DNA from: Phanerodontia chrysosporium
Lineage: Eukaryota > Basidiomycota > Agaricomycetes > Polyporales > Phanerochaetaceae
Reading direction: 5' to 3'
NCBI GenBank assembly: GCA_001910725.1
Contig: MJGA01000015.1
Span: 310,001 to 374,000 of the forward strand
DNA length: 64,000 nucleotides
This document shows positions 43,278 through 55,349 of the stretch, one piece after another (the stretch's first letter is position 1; each line of letters begins with the position of its first letter). The notes under the pieces were generated by a model. That model had not been told where the DNA came from. It did not search any database and was given only the letters and a program-made list of their open reading frames with translations. Position numbers and translations under genes: made by a program.

Positions 43278-43825
43278 CGTGGTCAAAGAAAGAGTTTGTG
43301 GCGAGCGGCGCGGGCGCAAGGCCCTGGATGGCCGTCAGGATAGCTTGGCTTAGTCCGCTATGTCAGTGCTATGTCATCAGGGCCCTCAATCTGCGTCCGT
43401 GCACAGATCGCCCAATGACGACGCGTGAATTGTGTGAAGAGATCATGAGAAGCGAGAGGAACGAGGCCAAGTTCCGACGAACCCTCGAGGTGTGGCCACC
43501 CTCAACGTTCGTGCGAGAGTCTGAGACGTGAGCATTGTATTGGACAGTCTCTCAAATAGTCTAAATACTACGATAGGTAAGGATGCGGATGGTATGGTGC
43601 GTAGAGTCTGTGGGGGGATCGAGAAAGCCAAAATAGAATAGAAATACCGAAAAGACAGAAACCGAGTATAAGCACCTGGTATAATTATGATACGCTCCAA
43701 GGTCGTCCCCCACGACGATGAGCATGCAGCAGTCATGCATAACTAGCCAAGGACTAGCGATCACTGCAGCTCTCGCAGACCATGCCCGCTATGGCGACCC
43801 GTGCGCCTTGATAAATACTTCTAGT
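43278..43825. other. Intergenic region
   Basis: PMI promoter and the 3' flank of the leucine-rich-repeat gene. No supportable gene. Confidence 0.5.
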
Positions 43826-46800
43826 CTACGCAGCCTCCTGAAGGGTCCTCTGGATGGACGGGCTGACAGGGCTCTCGGGATTGCTTGTCATCGATCCCGA
43901 TGAACGTGAGCGGCGAACGTATGGCCGGGGGAGTGGCTTCGCGGGAGACTCGAGCGAAGGAGATACAGGTGATGGCTGTGATTCAACCGCCAGTGGGTCG
44001 TACTCCTGCAGGGCTCGCGGCGGAGGACGTTCGACCATAGCCTCAAGAAGCTAAAGGAGCAATCGATGAGCGTGCGCCTAAGAATTGAAAGGGAGGGGTG
44101 CGTACCTCTTTGCGGAGCTCCTCTGAGTCGTACTCATTCTCCATCTCTTCGGGGTTAGAAGGACTGCCCCCTTACGGAAGACCTCGCCCTCCTCCGCGAC
44201 CCAGCTTCTTGACCTAAAAGGACCGAGCCTCAGCATCTTAATCACCCACTTGAACGCACGTGTTGAGCTCACCGGTCCGTCGGAGAGACCAGGCTCTCTA
44301 CTTGTCCTAGCAGCGATTCATCGACCTCGACTTCTTCGTCGGAGTCTACAGCAATGCCTGTCGGACTGAGCACGGGCTCTACAGGTTCGGGTTCAGGCTC
44401 CGCCCTTCCCTTGCCCTTATCGATCCTTGGTGTCGTTGGCTCCTCCTCTTCCGCATGAAGACCCGCCCCGACCGCCACGCCGTTCTCCACGGCCACCGGT
44501 CGTCCGTTCTCGAGGCGTATGCCAAGCCCGCCGAGGGTAGGTCGTTTCGGCGTGCACTTGGCCACTAGGGCCATGATGTCGTCGTTGAAGCTGAGCAGCT
44601 CCTCCAGCTGGGACGGATCGTCGGTGACCTCAATAAGCTTGGCCAGCTGGCGGAGGACCGTGCGCGCAGAGTCGAGCATGACAGGATCCGCGGCCTCTCC
44701 CTTGGCGTCCGCCAGGCACTCCTCAAGCTGCGCCTTCGCAACACGGGCATTCTGCAGGACCTGGTCTGTGTCTTTCTGTTCCAGGGAGAGGGGGAATGAG
44801 TCAGTGGGAGCCTCGGACGACGCAAGGGACGAAGGTACGCCTGGACCAGGGATCTCAACCTTTTTCTGCTCGTCCTGCCGGAAGGTCTTTGCCAGCTCGC
44901 TTTCCTCGATCATCATCCACAGCGCGCGACTCTTGCCTGTGCTGATTGTCGATGCTGCGTCCGAGTTCGCCTGCGATGCTTTATCGGCCTCTTCGGTATT
45001 CCGGACGCAGGTGTTAAGAATCTCGCGGCACATCCTGGACAGAGGTTACTGACATGGTAGAGGGAGCGCGCCAGGGTACTTACCGAGCCATCTCCTCATC
45101 ACCGGGAGGGATGTTCAAGTCCAGACATCTCATAACATGGTTTGCCTTCAGTCCCGAGCTCAGGGCCATCACTCCGGCAATATCGAGATTATTCATGGTC
45201 AAATCGAGATGAAGTAGGGACGTTGATTCTGGCAAAAACTCCGCTAGTGCGATGGCACCTGCTGAAGTTAATCCTGTTGAGGACAAGAACAACCGCTTGA
45301 GCGCATTGTTGAGAGTGAAAGCAGTCCGCAACGACTGAACCTGCGTGTTTGCATGAGTTGAGGTAGGGACATTTACAGTACACAACTCGATATAACATAC
45401 TCCTTCAAGACTTGGGCCGCAACAGGGGTTCTTGCTGAGATCCAGTGTTTCCAAGCACGAGTTGTATTTCTGTGAACTAGTCAGACCGGCTAACAAGCGT
45501 TGAAGAAGAAACTCACCAGAGCCTCGGCGATCGCGACCAGCGCTTGGACGTCAAGCTTATTCTCGCTCAGGTTCAAAACCTTTAATGTCCGGTTGCGCTT
45601 AAGGACCTGAGCGATATACGTGACACCCATCTGTTGAACACAATCAGCGACTCATTTCTACGCGATCCTCATAAGGACGCACCCGAATATCGTTTCCCCT
45701 CAAATCCAGTGTTCTCAGGGCCCCCAATCGCGGCAAGGCATCCAACGCCCGCACTTTATCCAGCAGCGCGGCACTCGGGCCATGGTCGTGCTGTTGTTGC
45801 GGCGAGTTAGGCAAAGGTGAATACGGCGGCGGTACCGGATGCCTGGCCGTGACGCCACCCTGGGCGGAACTAGTTATGATTGGAATTTGTTGTCCGCTCG
45901 GCGACAACGGGTTCGTGTTATCGGGCTTAGCAGCTGCCAGGGCCGCGCGCCGCGCCCTTGGTATGTATGGGGTATACGTCGTGTGCGGACCTGCCGATGG
46001 ATGCCGGGGAGGTGGAAGAATGGGGCCGGGACGTGGCGGTGGTGGGAGGACCTGCTCTGGCGAAACGGGGCTTGACGGTATTGATGGCGTAGCCGGCGGC
46101 GAGAGGAATGAGGACGAGTTTGAAGACGTCGGACTGGCTATGGATGATGTGGAGCCATTCGTTATCGGGAAACGGTCAGGGTAGTCACGGATCATCAACG
46201 CTACCGCGACTGCTCCGGTGGCATTGATCTTGTTGTAGCGCAAGGAGATGTTGCGCAGGGAAGACACACGCACAGCATGGGCTGGAATACGACCACTCGG
46301 ATTAGCATACGTTAGCGCGTGTCAGAATGAGGACGAACCTAGAGCATCTAATGCTTGCGGCTTCAGCGAGCAGTCGTCCAAGCGCAGCGACACTAGCCCA
46401 GGGGTCGGCGCAGGCTGCAGCGCTGCTGCAATGTATTCGACGGCCTTCTTGTCCAACACGTTCTGGGACAAGTCTAAGAACTGGAGGCTCTTGGCCTACC
46501 AAAGATAGATCAGTCTACTGCAAGGGAACTGGATGACGACACACACCTTTGCGACATAGGCTCCAATCAACTTGAATGCATTCACCTTGAGTCTGCGATT
46601 CGATGCTACTGAGAGGAAGGTCAAGGATGAAGGGATAAGCAACGAATGCAATATAGGTTTGAGTATCTAGCATGTCAGGTTCAGCAGATGGCAGCAGAAG
46701 AACACGATAGACGAACGTGTTCATCAAGATCACACTCTTTCATAACCAGCTTGCGAAGACCCCATTCTATGGTGAACACGTCGGACAATACCGAGGCCGA

Positions 46801-47385
46801 GCCTATGGTGAGCTGCACGCCAGAAAGGTCGACGGTCCGCGGATGGGGTCCTTTGGCGCGCTGCACGACGATAATAGTGAGCGGGGCGGCCAGACACGTC
46901 GGCGAGTGCTGCCAAGACAACGCACGCACCAGGATCGCTGCAGATATGCCTGCATCAGGAGTCTCTTCACGTCCGATGCAGCACTCCCTGTAGAACGACT
47001 CGACTTGCTCAACGCTCCACCACTGCTCCTCTGGGCTCGCGACATCTGGGGTAACGGAGTTGCGTCGTACGACCCGCCGCCGCCGTTCCGCCTCGCGCTC
47101 CTCGATGGAACGCTTCTCATCCTTCATCGTCGGTGTGCATGGTGGGTTCGAGGAATATATGGGGTACACGATAGCAATTTCGGGCAGGATAAAGTGGGCT
47201 CTCTTGAGCGTCCTGCTCTCATCATTGCTGTCATTAGATGAAGTGCTGTTTTGAGTGGGCAGGAGCTTAGAGAGCCGGCCAAGGCTGAAGAATGATTGCG
47301 GGGCAGGTGGAGGTTTCTTCAGAATCGACTTCCCCGGCGTTGGGATCGTCACGGCGGACGATGAAGGTGATGGCGAAGAGGACAT
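43826..47385 (-). CDS. Leucine-rich-repeat protein related to PPP1R37 (protein phosphatase 1 regulator)
   Basis: Eleven minus-strand exons: 47385-46930, 46860-46717, 46666-46547, 46495-46339, 46281-45683, 45630-45517, 45469-45401, 45340-45084, 45034-44273, 44213-44106 and 44050-43826, about 1003 residues. A basic N-terminus contains KKPPPAP and a KRAHF motif resembling the PP1-docking RVxF class. It is followed by RNI-type leucine-rich repeats (LDLSQN, LRNISLRYNKI, LRTLDLRGNDI, LNLSENKLD, LDLSKNP, LFLSSTGL, LDLTMNNLD), interrupted by a 150-residue Pro/Ser-rich insert. The repeat end, with ...VMALSSGLKANHVMRCLDL, follows the same order as animal PPP1R37. The C-terminus is acidic and disordered. 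The 69-bp intron 1 is in frame and could be retained. One base is missing at 44151-44154 (ACCCC run). Confidence 0.88.
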
Positions 47386-47969
47386 CGCTGTGCATTTCGC
47401 GGAAATGCAAGTGCAGCTAAGAGTGATCAGACGCCAAGCGCTATCCTTTCCATCAAGTAATTGTTACTCCATCTTACCCGTTTCTTACCCGGTAAGCTTC
47501 CGTGTAAGAGACTTTGCTAATGTTTCAGATCGTCCTTACAGCGCCGTCCCTAGACCCAGGAGACGGTAGGCTTCTACTTCTTCCACGAATGCCGAACCGA
47601 TGCCGCTGCCTGGGTAGTCCCCTCGTTAACAGGAGAACGCGAGTGAAACTTCGAGGGCGCTGTGCGTGGATTGCGCTGGCCAGAGTCGACGATAGTTTCG
47701 GAAATTGAGTGCACGGACATCACCCCGGGAGACCAGCACACTCACCTGAGTACCGCTAGCTCCCGGGACCCCCACCGGAATACGGCTCAAATGACGGAAT
47801 CTATCACACGTGCCCATCCCGAGTCATTGAGTCGCGTAATGTGTCTGAGAATCGTCGTATTTGTCGGGTGGAATGCTCAGGTGCACCCTGGGCGTACACG
47901 AAACTAGCGCTGTAACGCAGCCCTCTCTCGACTCATTCGTGCCCATTTCTCACCTCACCCTACTGCGAT
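47386..47969. other. Divergent promoter region
   Basis: Separates the divergent LRR and peroxiredoxin genes. No supportable gene. Confidence 0.5.
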
Positions 47970-49090
47970 ATGGCAGAGACACGCCGCTCCTCGCGCATTG
48001 CAGCGCAGCCCAAGAAGGAGGAGCCTCCGAAGCCCGCGCGCAAGCCCACGAAGAAGAGGTCCACCGGCGAGGCTGCCGGAGAAGAGGCCCCGGCTGCTAA
48101 GAAGGTCTGTATCATGCCTTTGATGAGCAGAGCCCTCTAGATGCCACAGTTTATCACTGAATTAATTAATGAACTGTTGTGCATAGGCTAAGAACGACGA
48201 GAAACCCGCCGAGACCCAGGAGGGCGAACAGCCTACAGATGCAAGCGTCGGGGATGCCAAAGTAGAGGGTGCACAGTCACAGGCTGACAACGGTGAGTTT
48301 CTACCCCGTTTTGCATTTTTGTGGTGTTTGACTCATAATTGATATACAGCTGTGAAGCCAATTGACATTGGTGACTCCTTGCCCTCTATTACTCTCAAAA
48401 ACGAGAAGGGGGAAGACGTTGATGTGTCTAAGCTCGCAGCGGAGAAGGGTGTGATTTTCTTTTTGGTCCCCAAAGCCGATACCCGTACGTATCTTTCCCA
48501 GCTTCGCAAGGCTATAAAGTCATATGTCGCACAGCGGGTTGCACTACCCAGGCGTGTGGCTTCCGTGACGCGTACCCTAACTTCACTGAGGCCGGCTATG
48601 ACGTGTACTGCTTGAGCGCGGATACTCCGAATGCGCAGAGCAAATGGCAGACTAAGGTGGGTAGCACGATATTGCTTCTGGCGTGGGGGGCTCATATATG
48701 CGATAGAAGGAGCTTCCATACCCACTGCTTTCCGACCCGAAGCGCGTTCTTATTACGGCGCTCGGCGCGGGTGAAGGCGGAAAGACGAAGCGCAGCCACT
48801 TCATCTTTGAGAAAGGTGGCAAGCTAATCAAGAAGGAGATTCCAGTCAAGCCTGCAGAGAGGTAAGTCTAGTATATGACGAAACAAGGTTGTAGGAGGGC
48901 TATCCGCTGACTGTGCTCACCTAGTCCCGTGCTCGCCCTGGAGTTTGTGAAGAGCCTTAACAAGACCGAAGAGTCAGATCAGATTATGGAAGACCAGAAA
49001 GCTGACGAGAAGCAGGAGGCGGAGAAGGTTGCTGAGCCTGAGTCAACGGAGCAGGCCGCCGCCCCGGAGCAGCCGATGGCGACCGATTAA
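47970..49090 (+). CDS. DOT5: Nuclear PrxQ/BCP-type peroxiredoxin (Dot5-like)
   Basis: Six exons, 47970-48104, 48187-48292, 48350-48484, 48535-48656, 48707-48861 and 48925-49090, encode 272 residues. A Lys/Pro/Ala-rich N-terminal extension with RRSSRIAAQPKK resembles histone-like or AT-hook nuclear tails. The thioredoxin-fold core has DIGDSLPSITLKN and PGCTTQACGFRD, with the peroxidatic Cys about 128 and resolving Cys five residues later. This C-x4-C spacing is diagnostic of the PrxQ/BCP subgroup. YCLSADTPNAQSKW and LLSDP follow. An acidic C-tail ends the protein. It reduces hydroperoxides using thioredoxin, probably in the nucleus by analogy with yeast Dot5. Four phases of splicing all agree, and no frame break is needed here. 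Confidence 0.94.
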
Positions 49091-49598
49091 ATAACTCGTT
49101 GTTTCTATCGTAGGTGTTGCTTTGGGATAACCACGCGTCGAAATGCTGTTTCAGGTTTGGAAATGCTCTAACACATACGCTATGTAACCATATTACCATC
49201 AAGCTTGGTTTTCTCTGCAGTATCGTCGGCCTCTATCTCGGGAAGCACATCTCTCATGTCCTTCGCCCTTTTGGACTGCTGGTATTTACATTTGACTAGG
49301 ATATGTACTTGCAACGTTCATTGCTGAAGTTTCTTGGGGCGTAGTATCAAGGAGGGATTTGACAACGCATCACTGAGCGAGCGCGCATTGGGTTCGGCAA
49401 GGAGTCGGCAGAAGCGAAGAGGTTGTGTCGCTTTGAGGCAAAACAGGCAAGCGGTGGCTTTGGATCCTAACAAGGACAAACATTACAACGACCCTAACCC
49501 GAGTGACGCGACAATTGAGAGGCCGCCGGCGGTGCCCGTGGGCTGCGCAACACGTCTTACTCTCGACCCCCACGCTGCGACGCAGCCCGCCCTACGAC
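49091..49598. other. Intergenic region
   Basis: 3' flank of the peroxiredoxin gene and promoter of the WASP gene. No supportable gene. Confidence 0.5.
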
Positions 49599-51107
49599 AT
49601 GCCTTCGGTTTCGACACTGACCGAGGAAGAGAAGAATAGGGTCAAGAATGCGATTCCGAAGTCTTCGAATAAGATCCAGACGGCGGCCCTCGGTCGTATC
49701 TACTACGCGCACCCGAACCCGAACGAGTGGTCGTACTCTGGGCTGCAGGGAGCGATTGCATTTGTCAGGGACAACAGCAAGAATGCGTTCTACTTCAGGT
49801 TGGTTGACTTGATTGGAACGAGGGGCGTTATCTGGGAGCATGAGCTGTATGAGGGGTTCGAGTACTTCCAAGACAGGCCCTTCTTCTACTCATTTGCCGG
49901 AGACGTAAGTAGTGGAGAGTCATTCTAAGCTCTGATTCTCATGACATGCACAGGAATGCATGATTGGCTTCGTCTTTGCCGATGAGAGTGAAGCGAAGAC
50001 CATGTACAAGAAGGTTACTACGAGGAAAGCTGATACTGGTGTGTCAAGTGGCAGCTTGTTTCATCGCCCATCGCTGAAGGCATGGTCAGGCAAAGCGAAG
50101 GCGTCGTCTTCGAAGAAGAAACCTGCGAAGGGCGGCAAAATCGACAAGTCCATGATATCTGGGCCCACCCAAGGCTCCTTCAAGCATGTTGCTCACATGG
50201 GTTACGATGCCGAGAAGGGGTTCACTAGCTCAGGCGTCGACCCGTCGTGGGCAGCTCTGCTGTCATCCCTTGAGTCGCAGGGCGTGGACAGGGAGATCCT
50301 TCAGAACAATATGGACTTTATCAAGGACTTCATGCGCGACCAGCAGGCACAAGCCGCTGCTGCCGGAGAGAAGAAGAAACCTCCCCCGCCGCCAGCGCCC
50401 AGGCGAGGGCATACGCAGAAGGAGAATACTTCGACTCCAGCGCCGCCTCCTCCGCCACCTTCCCGCGCACCGCCCAGCCGCGCACCGCCGGCAGAGGCAG
50501 CACCGCCAAGCCCTCCTGCACCACCACCCCCTGCACCACCGTCGCGTCCTTCTGCGGCGCCCCCACCTCCGCCCGCGCCTCCTTCGCGTCCATCGGCACC
50601 GCCAGCACCTCCAGCACCTCCTTCGCGTCCCGCAGCTGCACCCCCCACGGCGCCTCCTCCTCCATCTCGTCCTGCGCCCAACGCTGGTGCCCCTCCTCCT
50701 CCTCCTCCTCCCCCTCCCCCACCTTCAGGTAGTGGAGCCCCTCCGCGCCGCCGCCGCCTCCGCCGCCTCCCCCAGCCGGTGGCGCACCGCCACCGCCACC
50801 ACCCCCTCCTCCTGCGCCTGGTGGAGGCGGAGCCCCTGCTGTCGACCTGCCTGCTCCACAGCCTGGACGAGGCGCGCTGTTGGCGTCTATCCAGGGCGCG
50901 GGCGTTCACATGCTCAAGAAGCGCAGTGACAGCGCCTCTCCCGCACCCTCGAGGCCTACACCACCCCCCGCTGCCGCTGAAGAGCCCGCACCCAGCAGTG
51001 GTGGAGGTGGAGGGGATCTCACTGCCGCGCTTGCCGCAGCTCTGCTTGAGCGCAACAAGAAGCTGGGTGATAGCGATGACGAGGAGGAGGAAGATGAATG
51101 GGATTAG
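49599..51107 (+). CDS. LAS17/WSP1: WASP/Las17 actin-nucleation-promoting factor
   Basis: Two exons, 49599-49904 and 49954-51107, give about 486 residues. Domains run in order. An N-terminal WH1/EVH1 domain (about 1-130; AALGRIYYAHPN, AFYFRLVDL, FADESEAKTMY) binds the WIP-like partner. A CRIB/GBD motif (ISGPTQGSFKHVAHMGYD, about 195-212) binds Rho-type GTPases. A long polyproline region follows. Then come a WH2 actin-binding motif (GALLASIQGAGVHMLKK) and an acidic end (DSDDEEEEDEWD) that engages Arp2/3. A true CRIB is present, as in animal WASP and many basidiomycetes but not in S. cerevisiae Las17. One C is missing at 50743-50744, in the polyproline tract, so the raw frame runs out before WH2. 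The gene drives endocytic and polar-growth actin patches. Confidence 0.95.
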
Positions 51108-51483
51108 GTTTCGCCTGCCCGTGACACAACACTACTATCCTGGACATGATACCCTATTATCCGTTCTGTATCGTCGTTCTCTATTACATCGCTATGGTAT
51201 TACGTTATCCTGCATGCACAGGATCTGCCCCGGACATCGGTTCATGCGCAAGGCATGGTGTGGCGTGGACGCTAGCTGTGGTTTGCGCAGATCTGCGAGC
51301 ATCGCGAAGCGGTGAGATTGAGCAACCCTAACCTGAAACGGAGGCCGGTAATAGCTCGGCGATCGCCGAGATGGTGTCCAGCGGGCGTCTGGAGCTGGTG
51401 TCCTGCGATACCGCGACCAGCTTATAACCACTCCTCCATCTTCCCTCTGCACCTACTTTCTCCTCTCTTTCACAGACCCACCA
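51108..51483. other. Intergenic region between WASP and calmodulin genes
   Basis: Calmodulin promoter and leader. No other gene visible. Confidence 0.5.
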
Positions 51484-52300
<817 letters not shown>

Positions 52301-52730
52301 ACATCTATCACCCACACCCTCCTCTCTAGTCTATCTCTCTGTGGCGTCGTGTGCTTTGCATTATCTCGTTATTGGAAGGGTCCGCAAACTCTGTAGTATG
52401 ATATCATGAAAGTGAAGCCAAACGAAGTTGCTATTTAATCCTCATCTACAAATTCTCGCGGCGTGAGGCCGCCGGTGCCGATCATAGACGTGCCTCGCTG
52501 CGTGAGCACTTTGCCACCTGGGAACTTTCCAGCCCTCCAGGACAATATTACCTAGATAGTGAGATCGTCGTCCACCTCGCACCGGTGGCATTGAAGTCAG
52601 ACGTTGAATCTCTCAAACTCAAGCTCGGCACACAGCTGACGTAGTGAACAGACAATTAAATCCAGGCTCCATGGTATCTGTCCTCGATGCACTAAATAAA
52701 AAGGGATAACAATAGACCCAAACGAGATGA
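52301..52730. other. Intergenic region (convergent 3' ends)
   Basis: Between the 3' ends of calmodulin and the RNase gene. No gene visible. Confidence 0.5.
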
Positions 52731-53311
52731 TTAGTCGCCCTTGCAGGCAACGAAGCCGTCGTAGCTCGCTGCGCCGGTGTGAGTGACAACCCTGTGAAAG
52801 TCTGGTTACTCTTCGATGTTCGACGAGATGCGAGAAGAGTACTGACGCGCAGTAGGTACCGCTCGCCGTAAAGATAACACGGTCGGTGCCGGGGGAGACG
52901 TAGTTGCTCGAGGTCGAGTCGTAGATCTTGCCGTTGGGCATGATGGGGAACTGCATGGCACGTCAGTGGCAGGACTATCAGGGGAACAGAAACACTGCGT
53001 ACCTCGTACCAGGGGCCGTTGCCGCTGCACCAGAGCTGGATGTTCTCGGAGGGCTCATCGTAGTACTGGTGGGGGTAGTCATCTGCAGATGCTGGTTAGT
53101 GCGCGATCATACTTCAGCCGCCGTCCAACCAACCGGGGTAGTAGTCGTCGTTCATATCCTTGACACCAGCGTTAATGGCAGCCTCAATTGCTGACACGCT
53201 GTATTTGTTGCTGCCGCAGGTGACGGTGCCCGAGGGGAGCGAGCGGGGAAGGCTCGCAGCGAGGGCAGCGGCGGCCGAGAGCGCGACGACGGAGAGGGCC
53301 TTGAAGAGCAT
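52731..53311 (-). CDS. Secreted guanyl-specific ribonuclease, N1/T1 family
   Basis: Four minus-strand exons, 53311-53134, 53082-53003, 52950-52847 and 52791-52731, encode 140 residues. A signal peptide (about 1-19) precedes a short propeptide and the compact RNase T1-type fold. The catalytic constellation is visible: His in DDYPHQYYDEPSE, Glu in WYEFPIM, Arg in GTDRVIFT and His in VTHTGA, plus Cys at both ends (VTCGS and FVACKG) for the usual disulfide. The enzyme cuts RNA after G outside the cell. In wood-decay and plant-associated fungi such RNases serve nutrition or act on competitors or host cells. It lacks the extra loops and Lys-rich insertions of ribotoxins of the sarcin type. A TATA box lies upstream. 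Confidence 0.93.
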
Positions 53312-53378
53312 GGCTGTGCGGGTTTTTGGCTACGAGTGCACCGAGGAGTCCCTGCTTGCCCGGTGCGTCCGCGCAGGG

Positions 53379-53385
53379 TTTTATA
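53379..53385 (-). promoter_or_regulatory. TATA box of the secreted RNase gene
   Basis: TATAAAA on the minus strand lies about 70 bp upstream of the RNase start codon. Confidence 0.55.
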
Positions 53386-55349
53386 TCTTGACAACGCGCC
53401 TTCGTCGCGTCAACGAATGTACAGCAGAGCCGTGCCGCAGGGCACCACAAGGCGCGGCCGGCCGCACGCTGCACGTTGTACGCGGCAGAATCTTGAGGAA
53501 ACCGACCGCGCGAATGTGTGCGAGCCGTCTCGCCGTGCGCGACGTCACGTTCACCGCAGGCCCGCGGTAGCACGATAGATCATGCTTTGGGACGCGGGGG
53601 CAGCGGCGCCATGCGCATGCGTCAGGAAGAACGCGAGCCGCGCATCCAAAAGGAAAGCCGGCCATGCGGGCTGCTGGAGGCTAGCACGAGGGGCGCGGGG
53701 GCCGCTGGCAGATTCGAAGCGTCCGACGTACCTTGCCGGGGCCGAACGAACCAGGACGTCGCCCCCACGCAGACGCAGCAGCGCCTCCGACGCTCGAGGG
53801 CCGCGAAGGCGACGCGCCCCCATGATCCGACGACCACGTTCACGCTGTGCCCGCTCGCCATTGGCTGTGTGGGTTCGTTGAGGAGCACTGTGGGTGCCAG
53901 CGTGCCAGCGAACGTTGCTCCCGCGCGAGGAAATACAGCTCTGCCTGGAGCTTTCGCCGGCCGCAAGTGACCTGCGAGCCACATGGTTGGTCCACTTCGT
54001 GGCTGCATCATCATGTCTAGGTCGATGATAACACAGCCTATTCCATGCGGACCGAAGACCAGAAGACTGTCCGAAGTGGAGACGATAAAGATAGCGTTCC
54101 ATGTCTTTTCTCCTGCGGACCTGCAGCGCTGAAGGTCGTTGGATCGCTCTAGTAGCACTGGCAGGCGGCATGTGGCATGCTCGATTGCAAAGCGCCTGGA
54201 CTCACTAGCAGCGGTGCACATGGTCACCGTGAGGAGGCAGCAGTCCATAAACAGCGTATGAATATAGCCAGGTGCCACCTGCTATTCCGAACGGCGAGAC
54301 TGATGGTGGGTCGGAGTCAAGTTGTGGGGACGTGTCAGCGGCCGCGGCCGAAAGCGCGCGAACGACCTCCGACTCCTGCCAGCAATTGTCGAACATTGTC
54401 GACCCTTGTACAAGCCAGCTGCAACTTGCCCTGGACTCTCATCTTGCGAGTGAATGTGCAACATTCGGCACCGCTGGTGTCATGTCGGTATTGTTCGGAA
54501 CGTCATTGCTTAGATGTTGCTACTCCGTAAGCTTGCGCAAGGCAACCGGACACGACGTTCATGGATCCGATGTTTGCATAGTATACCCGGAGCCTGAGCT
54601 CTGTCAAGACAAGCCTCACGTTTCCTGTGGTAAATGTGTCCTTACTCAATGCCGCCTGGCGGCCACGCTTGTGGTCCTGCAATCGAATGCCGAGTCTGCG
54701 GTTAGTATCGGCATGCATCTAACACCTAGGTAGCTATTGATGCATTGCGAACCTCTTCCCCCTTGGCAATGGAAAGCGATCGCAGTGCCCTGTATTGGGT
54801 AGTATATCCAACAAACATGCCAAGAACATTAGGCCCGAGACGCCACAACGGCTCTGAGGAACTTGCCGGCACCTCAGCGAAACTCTGCTCTGCGAATCTC
54901 CCGAGCCAGCAAACCTTGGTATCCTCGCGCTCTCCTCCCGGTCATGGCTGAACTATACCCACCAAAACCTGTCCTCTCCAGCATTACACACGATCACCGA
55001 GAATCCGGCGAGACTCATTGATATTAGTCCTGCCTGAGCAGAGGGGCATGGAGGACACCAGTCGCGAACCCTTCAAAAGTCAGGCACGTGGAGTAATTCT
55101 TGCGGTGCGAAGCAGTGAATATCACCGAGGATATATATCTCATAACTGCTGAGCTTTATGCGCATGGACGCACGCAATCTATCTTGACGGCAAGGAGGCG
55201 GCATGGATGAGAAAGAGAGACGGGACTAAGCATCGTAAAAATAGCTGGACGTCGTAGACCCGAACGAGGCCTGCTCGTGAAGTATTACACATCAGTTATA
55301 AGTACAATAAACACAGACTGAACCAAGAAATAACGACAGCGGCAAATCT
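53386..55349. other. 2-kb region without a supportable gene
   Basis: Open frames on both strands reach about 218 codons (53622-54278 minus; 54272-54733 plus), but they overlap each other, lack domains and have no splice continuation. The plus-strand 153-codon frame is the least implausible. No repeats with target duplications were found. Confidence 0.45.

Noticed and set aside
53551..54278. Two overlapping minus-strand frames of 206 and 218 codons
   Set aside because: They overlap each other in different frames, show no domain and no splice continuation.
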